Of a stretch of DNA of 64,000 nt, positions 48,049 through 57,822 are shown one piece after another; position 1 is the first letter of the stretch, and each line of letters begins with the position of its first letter. The notes beneath the pieces were generated by a model that was given only the letters and a program-made list of their open reading frames with translations, did not search any database and was not told the origin of the DNA. The DNA is from Centroberyx gerrardi (taxonomy: Eukaryota; Chordata; Actinopteri; Beryciformes; Berycidae). Location of the stretch: NCBI RefSeq assembly GCF_048128805.1, contig NC_136012.1, forward strand, positions 10,514,621-10,578,620, written 5' to 3'. Both the position numbers and the translations under genes were made by a program.

Positions 48049-49430
48049 AGGCCCATTCACACTTAGAGCGACAACTATAAAGATAACTATAAACTATAAT
48101 GATATGCTGTTGCTCAAACGTTCACACTACAACGATATCGGCGCTGAATATTCCGAGAAAAAATGGAGCATGATGACTTTACCGACGTGCTTTTATTTTA
48201 CTTGCTCTCTAAAGTAAATAACGACAGAGCCGAAGGATTTGGGTTCATGCTAGAGCTGCAACGATTAATCGATTAGTTGTCAACTATTAAATTAATCGCC
48301 AACTATTTTGATAATCGATTAATCGGTTTGAGTAATTTTTTAAGAAAAATAAGTCAAAATTCTCTGATTCCAGCTTCTTAAATGTGAATATTTTCTGGTT
48401 TCTTTACTCCTCTATGACAGTAAACTGAATATCACAAAACAAGACATTTGAGGACGTCATCTTGGGCTTTGGGAAACACTGATCGACATTTTTGACCATT
48501 TTCTGACATTTTATAGACCAAACAACTAATTGATTAATTGAGAAAATAATCGACAGATTAATCGACAATGAAAATAATCGTTAGTTGCAGCCCTAGTTCA
48601 TGCATTGCCGAAAAAGAGAGAGGAGATGGCAGATAATAATGCTCTTTTATGGCGCTTTCATAACATTATTGTGCTTTGTTTATATGAGAGCTAATGGTAC
48701 TAATGGTCACCAAGTGAAGCTATTCATTTCTTTACCAGTAGGAGACTCTGCACACCACATCTACTGTGGATCAAAGAGTCAAGTCTCCTGTAGCCCATGT
48801 TGAGAGAAACACCTGAACGTCACCGTGGCTAAACGGGTTTCAAGACACATGTTGTTACCTCCCGGTCATATTGAAAACAGGATAATAGCGCATTTGCGGT
48901 CAGGTTGGCCAAGAGATTATGCTATTTTCATGCTAGCAAAAGTTAGCGAGTTAAGTAGCTTCCAGGTCAGTAAACAGCCTTACCGCTAATCCCAAGAGCT
49001 GTTCCGATCCCGACCGGTATGTCATGTTTCTTTTCAACATTTTTAGAGGCGATGGTCTTTGTCAAACAGCGCTGGGGTCCTCTGGACTTCTGTAATCAGT
49101 TCCTTGGCAAGCAATGCCATCACTGCAGTGAACTATTTCCCCACGGGGATAATAAAGTATACAAATACAAATGAATAAACTACTGAATTCTCCCACCCCT
49201 TCTTTGTAGAACTTTAGTTTGATTGGTTGAAAATGTTTTATCGTTGTCTCTACCGCCAGAAAAAAATCGCTCTGTGATGGAACCAAGAATATAGTTATAG
49301 TTGTCGTTTTGGATGTTTTTATAGTTACAGTTGTAGTGTGAACACATACATTCTATTTACTTATAACGATTTAAATCTTTTTATAGTTATAGTTATCTTT
49401 ATAGTTATCGTTCTAGATGTGAATGGGCCT
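48049..49430 (+). mobile_element. PIF/Harbinger-like transposon inside P1
   Basis: 1,382 bases with inverted ends AGGCCCATTCACAC / GTGAATGGGCCT and subterminal AACTATAAAGATAACTATAA repeats. Flanked by TTA on both sides, and the other P1 arm shows the empty site GGTTTAGATG, proving a 3-bp TTA duplication as PIF/Harbinger elements make. It contains a short plus-strand frame from MEHDDFTDVLLFYLLSK, broken by the nested hAT MITE, that resembles the start of a Harbinger protein; no full transposase remains. Confidence 0.8.
48251..48595. mobile_element. hAT-type MITE nested in the Harbinger-like element (345 bp)
   Basis: Ends TAGAGCTGCAACGATTA and complement of TAGGGCTGCAACTAACGATTA-like sequence, rich in ATCGATTA. 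A perfect 8-bp duplication GTTCATGC flanks it (48,243-48,250 and 48,596-48,603). Confidence 0.92.
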
Positions 49431-50646
49431 TTAGATGTACTTTGTCAAACTTAGATGGCACTCGTCTGCAATGGAGGGCAGTCCCTCGTTACAATCAAGC
49501 GCTTCCAATCCTTCATCACACGGTGTGCTGCAACCGGACTGAAAGGAACCAGTTTCAGGTAAAAACGAAAGCATTTTTAATAAACTCTACAGCGATTCCG
49601 ATAAATCTGATTCATATTTGGATCTTCCAGCTATCTGCCACAAGTATCACAGCCTTATCTTGATAATGTGGTATGATTCTTTTTGGGAAAAAAAGTTGTT
49701 ATTGTTGATTTAACCGGATGGCAGATGGTCATATTGTCTAAGGTTAGCGGTTACCTTTAACTAGTACAGATTATTCCTGGCTAAATTAGTAAAGTAAGCA
49801 ACTATAGAATGATCGTCAGTAATTTCCATATATAATATAAATTTATAATACGGGCATTGCCAAGGTCACTGTTCATAGTGCCTACACTTGGCTAGTGTTT
49901 ACTTGTTATGCTAATGGATGAGTGAGCAAATTGAAAACGTCTGTTTTAGTGGTTGTGCTTTTAAAATAAAAGCATAATGGCAACAAACATAGAAATTACA
50001 GTTAGGCTAGAGTAAAAATTAGAGAAGTTTTTCATTACCCAAACAGACAATCTCTTGTAACGTTACCTAAATCATTAACTTGTTCGCCAATGCTTTTCTG
50101 ACAAAATCATATATTATAAAGATAAGGCTGTGATACTTGTGGCAGATAGCTGGAAGATCCAAATATGAATCAGATTTATCGGAATCGCTATACAGTTTAT
50201 TAAAAATGCTTTTGTTTTTACCTGAAACGGGTTCCTTTCAGTCCGGTTGCAGCACACTGTGTGTTGAAGGATTGGAAGCGCTTGATTGTAACGAGGGACT
50301 GCCCTCCATTGCAGACGAGCGCCATCTAAGTTTGACAAAGTACATCTAAACCTGATACAACTCCATCTAAGTCTACAAAAGACAGTTAAACCTGAAACAA
50401 GTCCACCTATATCTGACAAAAGACAGCTAAACCTGACACAAGTCCACCTAAATTTGACAAATAGATCTACGAATGACAAAGGCAGCTCAGGATGTCCTAA
50501 AATGGCCACCGTACTACAGGTCCTGCATGCACAAAATCAAAACACCAGATCACAACAAATCAGATGATGACGTATAAATCCAACAATAAAAAAATTATTG
50601 GTGAATAATCTATGATTGTTGATTGCATTGTGCTTACCTGTCTTAA

Positions 50647-50871
50647 AGCTAGGGTAGGTAACTTTTCATTGGTTTAAACTTGCGGACCGTTCATATCAAT
50701 CCAATCTGAACGCATCTGGCTTACCACCTCAATCAGGAATGGTTCACAGGAGATTTGGAGGCGGGATTTAGTTTAGGCGGGGGGGGGGGGGGGGGGGGGG
50801 GATGTTAACGTTCTAATAGAGTTCCTTCCTAATGCTAGTAATCCCTCTCTGGAGGGATTACTACCCAAGCT
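50647..50871. mobile_element. Short MITE with TTAA flanks and internal poly-G
   Basis: Ends AGCTAGGGTAG and CTACCCAAGCT are near-perfect inverses and are flanked by TTAA (50,643-50,646 and 50,872-50,875). Contains a run of about 22 G at 50,780-50,801. Confidence 0.65.
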
Positions 50872-50937
50872 TTAAACCAGATATAATAAAATAATTAGTG
50901 TGCATGTAAATATACCGAATGTTATATAACAACTTAC

Positions 50938-51058
50938 TCGTTGTCTCCTCTGTCGAGCCTTCTTCTTCCGAGACTGCTGCACCCTCTCCCCCAGGTTCCC
51001 CCAGAGGCAGCACAGATGTAATTCCTTCTGACTGTTTCGTAGTAGGTTGCACATGATA
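50938..51058 (-). CDS. Candidate internal exon of an unknown gene (E4)
   Basis: Minus strand: acceptor GTATTTTTCTCAG, 121 bases, donor GTAAGT. One frame reads YHVQPTTKQSEGITSVLPLG then EPGGEGAAVSEEEGSTEETT and continues in phase into E5; the two other frames are also open, so the coding frame is unproven. The exon lies just right of the short MITE and left of inverted repeat P2. Confidence 0.3.
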
Positions 51059-51277
51059 CTGAGAAAAATACAAAATCACAATGACAATGCAGGCAGAACC
51101 TTTGTTATTTCATAATTTAAATGTGGTTAGATTGATAGCCCCAAAAGAAAACAACAAATGAGAGCACTCAGGGGCACTGCTCGGCATGTGAAATAGGGGT
51201 TATGCCCAACTTACTTCCGCATTCTGTTAAAACGGATTTACTAGTTTCCAGTTCAGTTTTGCTTTACTGAAAGCTCG

Positions 51278-51484
51278 TTGTTGTACCAGCTACGTGTGGA
51301 TATGGCGTTGTTTTATTCACGGTGTCTTTGGAAGCTGCCAAATATGAGCATTTCCGATGTATATCGTATATGCAAGTTGACCTCCAAGACTCCCACGACC
51401 AAACTGGATAAAGGGTTTAAGCTGTACGCTTCTTCATACATCTATGAGTGCAGCTGTGTACTAGCTAGCCGGCTAGATATTTAG
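51278..51484 (+). pseudogene. N-terminal fragment of a SWIM/YqaJ-type teleost protein, left arm of P2
   Basis: Reads MSISDVYRICKLTSKTPTTK then LDKGFKLYASSYIYEC. This resembles the start of the multi-copy teleost proteins that combine a SWIM zinc finger with a YqaJ-like recombinase domain. The downstream domains are absent here. Recognition is from memory of that family and needs a database search. Confidence 0.4.
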
Positions 51485-51983
51485 CTAGCTCACTGCTTAA
51501 CGCTGTTTTTAAGAGAATCTCACCCAGCAAGTTTCTGATTAATGATTGCTATATATGTAGATGCCTACATAATCACATTGTCGTTTGATTTTCACCAGTG
51601 TCAAACAGACAGGCTGACTGGCGAAAGCGGTATCAGGGCAGCTGTCATAGGTCTATGAGGGAAAAGTGAGGGAAAGTAGGGATTGCTAGTCTGTTCACAT
51701 TCAATTTCAGTTCCAATTCCAGTTCAGGGATCTGATATTAACCAGATAAATATAATATATTTATCAAGCCTCTTAGAATAGGGGTAGGCTAATCAGGGAT
51801 CATGACCAGGTCCCCCTGTGACAGCTGCCCTGATACCGATTTCTCCAGTCAGCCTGTCTCTGTTTGACCTGGTGAAAATAAAATGACAACGTGATTATGT
51901 AGGCATCTACATATATAGCAATCATTAATCAGAAACTTGCTAGGGTGAGACTCTCTCAACAACAGTGTTAGGTAGTGAGCTAG

Positions 51984-52172
51984 CTAGATAACTAGCCAGC
52001 TACCTAGCAGACAGCTACCCTCATAGTCACAGATGTATGAAGAAGCGTACAGCTTAAACCCTTTATCCAGTTTTGGAGTCTTGGAGGTCAAACTGCATAT
52101 ATGATGTACATCGGAAATGCTCATCTTTGGCAGCTCCCAAAGACGCCGTGAATAAAACAACGCCATATCCAC
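51984..52172 (-). pseudogene. N-terminal fragment of a SWIM/YqaJ-type teleost protein, right arm of P2
   Basis: Inverted counterpart of the left-arm segment: MSISDVHHICSLTSKTPKLD then KGFKLYASSYICDYEGS. Several amino-acid differences from the left arm and one residue-pair deletion show that the arms have diverged. Confidence 0.4.
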
Positions 52173-52397
52173 ATGTAGTTGCTACAACAAGCTTTCAGTA
52201 AAACTGAACCAGAAACTAGTAAATCTGTTTTAACAGAATGCGGAAGTAAGTTGGGCATAACGCCTATTGATTCACTACTCCAAACCTTACAACTCCATCT
52301 GCTTTCATTAAATTTAAGTAGTGCATTATCATCCAGAGTGAACAATTATAATAACATCAAAATGTACTTTTATTCCCAAATTATGAACCCATCTTAC

Positions 52398-52482
52398 ATT
52401 TTATGAGCACCTCAGGAACATCCAGGCTCTTTTTGACTTCTCCAATGATGCCATAACTGCCACATTGTGTGGGGATCTGAAG
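52398..52482 (-). CDS. Candidate internal exon of an unknown gene (E3)
   Basis: Minus strand: acceptor TTGTCCTTTTCAG, 85 bases, donor GTAAGA. The best-looking frame reads LQIPTQCGSYGIIGEVKKSL then DVPEVLIK; another frame is open until a stop near the end. Phase does not fit simply with E2 or E4, so exon borders or frame may be wrong. Confidence 0.28.
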
Positions 52483-52585
52483 CTGAAAAGGACAATGGCA
52501 TGGAAATAAATTATCTGGGGATGCCCCTCATGTACAATAAAAATGTACAAGAACCAGCTTCTTGACTTCCTATAATATTTCATAC

Positions 52586-52647
52586 CTCTTGGATCGATTA
52601 AAACGCCTTTGATTTTCCTCTGAATTATGGAGGCGCCTCAGCATGTC
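52586..52647 (-). CDS. Candidate exon of an unknown gene (E2)
   Basis: Minus strand: acceptor GTTACAG, 62 bases reading DMLRRLHNSEENQRRFNRSK, donor GTATGA. In phase with candidate E1. It contains the first ATG after E1, so it could hold the start codon. Confidence 0.28.
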
Positions 52648-53493
52648 CTGTAACATTCAAGATATGATTAAATTATAAAATCATAAGTCATAGCTATTCT
52701 ATACACTGTTGTACAAAAACAAATTTACACTTGAGGCCATGTGTCCAGTGGTCAAATCATAGCCATGAGGTTACACTAGCAGTCTCTACCTTCTCTCTCT
52801 CTCTCTAACGGCCCATGGTCAAATCACTATAATATGGCCAAATCATATTCCATAAACGCCGTCCGTGTTTTACAATTGTTAGTGTCATGTTTTACATGCC
52901 AGAGTAGCTGTAGATGGCCGATGCAAAACATACCTCAGCTTTCCCTTTTTAAATAAGCTTTATCTGTTTAAATAATGCCATCAAAAACGGTTGCGGCTCG
53001 CCAGAGCAAACGGCTTCCTGCAAGCCAAATAGCACACAAGTTGTACAGGGGAAAACTGTAACGTTACGCTGAACTCCATTGAAACGGCTTCCTTTGTCGT
53101 TGTTACCCATACATAAATCTGATTATTCACAACTCGACCCGAAAGATTTGTAGTAAATAACATTCTATCAACTAATTAATTAATCTGCTTTAGTTGCTTG
53201 TAAACAGATTGATATTACCGATAAATTGACAGACGCCGCTATCAATGCGTTATTAAACATAAAAAGCTCCCTGGTCGACTTAAATCATTTAAACAAATCA
53301 AAAAAAATATACTGTATATGGACAAGCAAGTCGGGGTTAGTTCTGCATAAGCTTGGATGGCGCTACCGTTAAGATAGCCTTTTAGTGGTAGGAGTTTGGC
53401 TAGCGCACCCAGCAACTAAATTAACGGATTTTTAAACGAATAAAGTTGATAAGGTAGCTGTACAAACAAGGTAACCTTGGCCTACTGACTTAC

Positions 53494-53640
53494 CGGTGAC
53501 TTGCCGCAACTTTTGGTGATCGATCGGGCAGCTTCAGTGGCCTTCTCGGATGTTCTGCCCCGTTCTGCCTCCCCAGCAGGTGCTCCCTTCAAAACAGTCA
53601 CACCGTCTGCGTTGCACTGCTTATCAGAATGGTGATGACG
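53494..53640 (-). CDS. Candidate 5' exon of an unknown gene (E1)
   Basis: Minus strand: open segment SDKQCNADGVTVLKGAPAGE then AERGRTSEKATEAARSITKS and CGKSP, ending at a strong donor GTAAGTCAG (exon end 53,494). No ATG in this frame, so it may begin within 5' UTR or at an unseen acceptor. Relatively CpG-rich. Its VTV...GEAE pattern resembles the candidate exon at 59,994-60,187. Confidence 0.3.
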
Positions 53641-53659
53641 CGGTAAAAAGGCCAATAAA

Positions 53660-53999
53660 TCGACATTTTCAGTGGTTGCTTTTTCTGTGTTCTAATAATT
53701 TTTGTGAAATGTATATGGTGTAAATAATTTGACGTTACCTTTTCATGACTGTCAAACAACAGCAAGATCATTAAAATGTTTTTCTTGAAGTCTCAAAATG
53801 CTAGCATGAACCCTCTCTTGAACGGAAGTTTGCACGGAAGTTTGCTAGCTTGTTAGCATTTTGTGACTTCCAGAAAATAAACATTTTAATGATGATGCAG
53901 GTCTTTGATAACCCTGAAAAGGTAACGACACATTATTTACACAGTATACATTTCACATAAATTGTCAGAATACAGAAAAAGCAGCCACAGAAAATGTCG
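53660..53999. repeat. Inverted repeat P3 (arms about 147 bp, centre about 44 bp)
   Basis: Left arm 53,660-53,806, right arm 53,850-53,999, matching from CGACATTTTC at the outside through GTGAAATGTATA to AAAATGCTARCA inside. The centre holds two copies of ACGGAAGTTTG. It sits just upstream of candidate exon E1. Confidence 0.85.
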
Positions 54000-54289
54000 A
54001 TGTTGTACCGCACGTTGTGGGCGTGGCCTGTTTGAAACGTCACGGGGCCTGTTTCGAACACATTTTTGGGGGGCTTTGCCGTGGATCGGCTACATTCCAT
54101 TCCAAATACCGTCAATCTGCCGTACAAAGTGTGTGGACATTTCTGGTTCCTGAAATTCCCAGGTATCTAAACTGAGAGCTGGGGCACTTAATTTCATTCT
54201 AAAAATTATTACACAACCCGTGGAAACTGTTTATAGTGTGCTTATGTAAAAAAACAAAAAACAAAAAAAAAAACAGTTTTTGCATAAAA

Positions 54290-54710
54290 AATATAATGCA
54301 TCAACATATTAATATGTTAACTACATATTTTTGAATTAAATAATTGGCTATATATTGCACAGCTTATTTTAAACATAGATCTAAAATGCATGTATGTTTA
54401 CATACATTACATTATATATGTGCAAGACAAATATGTCTGCCACATATTCACACTTAAAGTTCTCCATATATGTGGAAAATAAATAATGGAATCTAGTATA
54501 TGCACATATATGTCACCTTATATGAGAGACTTCAAATAATTTTGCTGCATGTTTGAACATATAACTTTAAATATATGTGTGAAACAAATATCTGAATCTC
54601 AAATATGTCCATATATGTAAAGTTATATGTCCCAGTATTTAATATATATGTTCATATATGGCCATATATCAGATTTTCGTATGGGTAGTTTCTTAATTTA
54701 TGAGGGATTT
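54290..54710. repeat. AT-rich stretch of CATATATG-type motifs
   Basis: Many copies of short self-complementary words such as CATATATG, ACATATAAC and TTATATG at irregular spacing. Looks like a decayed satellite or MITE interior. Confidence 0.55.
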
Positions 54711-55229
54711 ATAATATATATGTAGGCAACAATTGTGTTTTGTTCACTACAGTATGTGCATTGCAGTTGAATTATTCTGTAAATACAAGATAACTAAAAG
54801 AGAACTTACACCGCTTACCCCCACATTAAAAAGTTATGAACTCATTTACAGTAGCTTAGCTGGGTGTAAGGTGTTGCTTGCTGCAGTCGGTCGAAACCTT
54901 ACCTGGTAGGAACCTTGCTCTTCCAAGATGATTTGGCGTTGTTTCATATGCTACATTTTTGTGGCATTGAAGTTTTCATTCTCTAGTTGATTGACTGAGG
55001 TCTTGGTACAGGGAGTAATACTACAGAACAGAAAATCTGAGTTTTAATTAATTGTATTGTATTCGGTATCTACTGCATTTTGGGGCTGTAATAGGTTTGG
55101 TTACTTTGATAATGTCTGTAAATACTAGAGTTAAACAGACTTATATTCTGTTTTATAAGGGCTAAGAAAGTTTTATCAACAAGTGCTGTTTTTTCATTGT
55201 TTTGCACTAGCCCGCACACCCTAAAAAAT

Positions 55230-55399
55230 ATTAAAATGGAAAGTAACTTGTACTGTGAGTAATTTATTAACCAGGTACTTTTTTACTTTTACTTGAGTAG
55301 GTTTCTCAAATGGTAATTTTCACTTTTACTTGAGTCATTTTTTATGGGAGTAATTGTAGTTTTACTTGAGTATAGATTTTCAGTACTCTACCCACCACT
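55230..55399 (-). mobile_element. hAT MITE end fragment
   Basis: Minus strand starts CAGTGGTGGGTAGAGTACTG and continues with repeated TACTCAAGTAAAA units, a familiar fish hAT terminus. The other end was not found. Confidence 0.65.
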
Positions 55400-55611
55400 G
55401 CTCAGTAGGCAATATTATTTCATTATAATTTTGGTTGAAATAACTAATTTTGACCATTGCATGTCACTAACAATATTTAATTGAAGGGTTCCTTTAAAAA
55501 AAATGTGTGTCTGTGAGTGTGCATGTCCACTGCATTTTTGTATGAGGTTCATAATGTAGTATTTTTTTTGTTTGTTTATTTGTTTTTTTGTTGTTTTTTC
55601 CCCCTCCCCAG

Positions 55612-55812
55612 AGAGCTGTTAACCAGATGGTGAATGGAGTCCAGCAATATCAGGCGGCATTATTGGAGCACCTAAAACATCAAATGAGTAACATGATTGA
55701 GAGACATTCTGGGGACCTGGATCAACTGAAGAGTGATGCAATGGGGATATTTGACCAGTTTATTGACCCTTTCAGTCAAATTGCTACAACCAATTTGCAG
55801 GATAAGACATAA
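55612..55812 (+). CDS. Candidate terminal coding exon, coiled-coil segment
   Basis: Plus strand: long pyrimidine-rich tract and CCCCAG acceptor, then 66 residues (RAVNQMVNGVQQYQAALLEH, LKHQMSNMIERHSGDLDQLK, SDAMGIFDQFIDPFSQ...) to a TAA at 55,810-55,812. The heptad pattern of hydrophobic residues suggests a helical/coiled-coil C-terminus. No upstream exon identified and no family recognised with confidence. Confidence 0.42.
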   Translation, partial: RAVNQMVNGVQQYQAALLEHLKHQMSNMIERHSGDLDQLKSDAMGIFDQFIDPFSQIATTNLQDKT

Positions 55813-56339
55813 AAAACATACGGTATGTTATGTGAAACGTGGAGACTCCAGAGTCCTTACCATTAAACTGCTGTCATTATATACCATTGGTGAAAAGTTT
55901 GGAGCAGCTGCTATTGCATCCAAGCTATTGCATTTCGAATAATGCTCAAATAGAGTCTCCGTTAAATGACATTCAATCAATGACATTCACTTTTTACTGT
56001 TTAAGTCATATATAACATATATAACAGTTGCTTATTTAGCCTTTCAAATGTGGGGATTGGTTTTTATTTAATTGAACATTGAATACTTTGTTGGGCTTTT
56101 GGCTGTTTTGGCTTTTAGCCTCTGGTAACATAGGCACCATTATTGTATTTTTGATTTTATTTCATCTTAGTGGAATTCTATTTTGGTTAAAGGAATAGTT
56201 CAACATTTTGGGAATCCCTAGAGTCTCGTCATCACTGTGAGGTTGCCAGGCAACCAGCAGAGACTCCAGAAAGTCACTAATGCAATGTATGAGTTAGGCA
56301 TGCTGTTGACCTTGAGGTTTTCAATAAAGCAGATTTATT

Positions 56340-56641
56340 TTCTTAAATCAAGTAAGTCTATTTCTTGAAACAAGATGATCCATCTTTTACAAATAACACA
56401 GCAGCTTAAAAACCTTATGACATGTCAAAAAAGCTTGTTTAATCTGAGATATGACTCAAAACAAGATGTTTTCAAGACTCTCTCACTTAACAAGATATTC
56501 AAGATGCATTGTCTAAAAACAAGTCCCTATATCTCACTGAAATGTTACTTGTTAGGTGATTGTGTCTTATATTAAGTGTAATGAGATATTTTGACTAGAA
56601 ATTAGACAAATATACTTGGTAAGATTTTGAGTTTTTGCAGT
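56340..56641 (-). mobile_element. MITE fragment (hAT-like end)
   Basis: Minus strand starts CACTGCAAAAACTCAAAATC and runs through TTACCAAGTATATTTGTC and a series of CAAGTTTT/CTTGTTTT-like words, a common fish hAT MITE. The left end seems truncated. Confidence 0.55.
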
Positions 56642-56719
56642 GGAATATTCTCCAGATTGTCAGAAATTGGACATCCATTCCTTATCCTATTCAAGAAATG
56701 ATAGGCAGACTACATACCC

Positions 56720-57013
56720 ATGTTGTACAGGCTGGCGAGGGACGAGGTGAAAATCAAGCTGAATATCCTATCAAGGTCTTTGACAGTACGCGCAGTCAGG
56801 CCATTGTTTCCAAATCGGAAACGCAAGGCAGTTGCAGGCATTTTGCCTTCCACAGTTGCAACTCAAGTGAAAAGTGTTGAGACTGAACAAGCAGTTCCTT
56901 GTGTAAAGAAGAAAAAAAATGGAGCAAATGATAGATCCGCTGATTACCCCCTCAAAAAGCGAAAAAGAAAGCCTAGAAATAAATGTCAATGCAGAGGGCT
57001 CTCACAGCACTAG
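56720..57013 (+). CDS. Possible coding segment rich in lysine and arginine
   Basis: 97-codon open frame with MLYRLARDEVKIKLNIL and a basic tail (CVKKKKNGANDRSADYPLKK, RKRKPRNKCQCRG). No splice borders stand out and another frame is open over much of it, so it may be chance. Confidence 0.18.
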   Translation: MLYRLARDEVKIKLNILSRSLTVRAVRPLFPNRKRKAVAGILPSTVATQVKSVETEQAVPCVKKKKNGANDRSADYPLKKRKRKPRNKCQCRGLSQH

Positions 57014-57808
57014 TGAGTGTAGTGACATTATTTTGAGTATTAAAATCCTTTGCATGAAATTTCATTACTTTAACACTTGAATGCAGCTGAGATCACTTCT
57101 CATCTCTTAATGGGGTAAATATTTTCAACAGGTGCCATCCTCAGTTAACTTTGGTAACTTTTACTGAGTATTAATTGACTGCTGTTTATTTCCATGATAC
57201 AGTAGTTAATATTTTCCATATAATTGTTTCAGTATGTACAGAAATGAGGACGTTTTTCATGATTTTTGCAATTTTTATGTAGTTTGTAACTAAATTAAAC
57301 TCAAAAGCATTGCAGTTATGTGTATGACAGCAATTACTCTTAACATTAAAAAAGTACAGACATTTGATTTTGGTGTTCACTTTTTTTATTTTCTGAGATT
57401 TGCTTGTACTGCTGTTGCTAAGCCTATTTTTTTAGTTATACATATATGTATACATATATATATTTATATATATATGTCTGCCTGAGTGTTTTAGCCACCT
57501 TTCAGAGGTTATCAAAACAAGTCTTAGTTTCTCAAAGTTTTAAAGGGTACTACATTAGGCCAACATTTTGGTTTCAGTGTACAACCCCTTTCCAGTGTAT
57601 CCAAAGAACTTCCAATTTCAAAATGAAGTCATACATTTAAAATACAAACACAGCTGATCAACCCATGTCCTGTTATGTTTTCCAAATAGCAAGTAATCAA
57701 TAATCTAAAGAGTCTGTAGATGTGCAAGAATTGTTTTTCTTAATTAGCTTTATTTTGATTAGAAGTTATATGTAGCCAGCTGGGTCAATAGGACTATTCC
57801 CACTAACT

Positions 57809-57822
57809 CCACCAGATGGCAC
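57809..57822 (+). promoter_or_regulatory. Possible CTCF-type site CCACCAGATGGCAC
   Basis: Fits the CCASYAGRKGGCRS core consensus of CTCF and is followed by a short GC-richer patch (57,840-57,930). No occupancy evidence. Confidence 0.3.

Larger units (their letters stand above)
47945..50450. repeat. Large inverted repeat P1 (arms about 345 bp), left arm split by a transposon
   Basis: Left arm 47,945-48,048 plus 49,434 to about 49,680; right arm about 50,101-50,450; unique centre about 420 bases. Arms match closely, including TCGTCTGCAATGGAGGGCAG and ATCTGCCACAAGTATCACAG. Near the outer ends each arm holds about three imperfect copies of a 40-45 base motif (GGACTTGTNTCAGGTTTANC). The right arm keeps the unoccupied insertion site of the Harbinger-like element. 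Probably a foldback-type or long-TIR non-autonomous transposon; outer target duplication not visible because a LINE end abuts the left side. Confidence 0.85.
51192..52268. repeat. Large inverted repeat P2 (arms about 455 bp, centre about 160 bp)
   Basis: Left arm 51,192-51,652, right arm 51,815-52,268. They match from GTTATGCCCAACTTACTTCC at the outside to GGTATCAGGGCAGCTGTCA at the inside. Each arm carries a homologous open segment in the arm's own outward-to-inward direction (see separate entries). No target duplication is clear. Confidence 0.88.

Noticed and set aside
48049..49433. TTAA-target (Kolobok/piggyBac) assignment of the element in P1
   Set aside because: The right side reads TTTA, and the empty site in the other arm has TTTAGA with no TTAA, so a TTA duplication (PIF/Harbinger) fits better.
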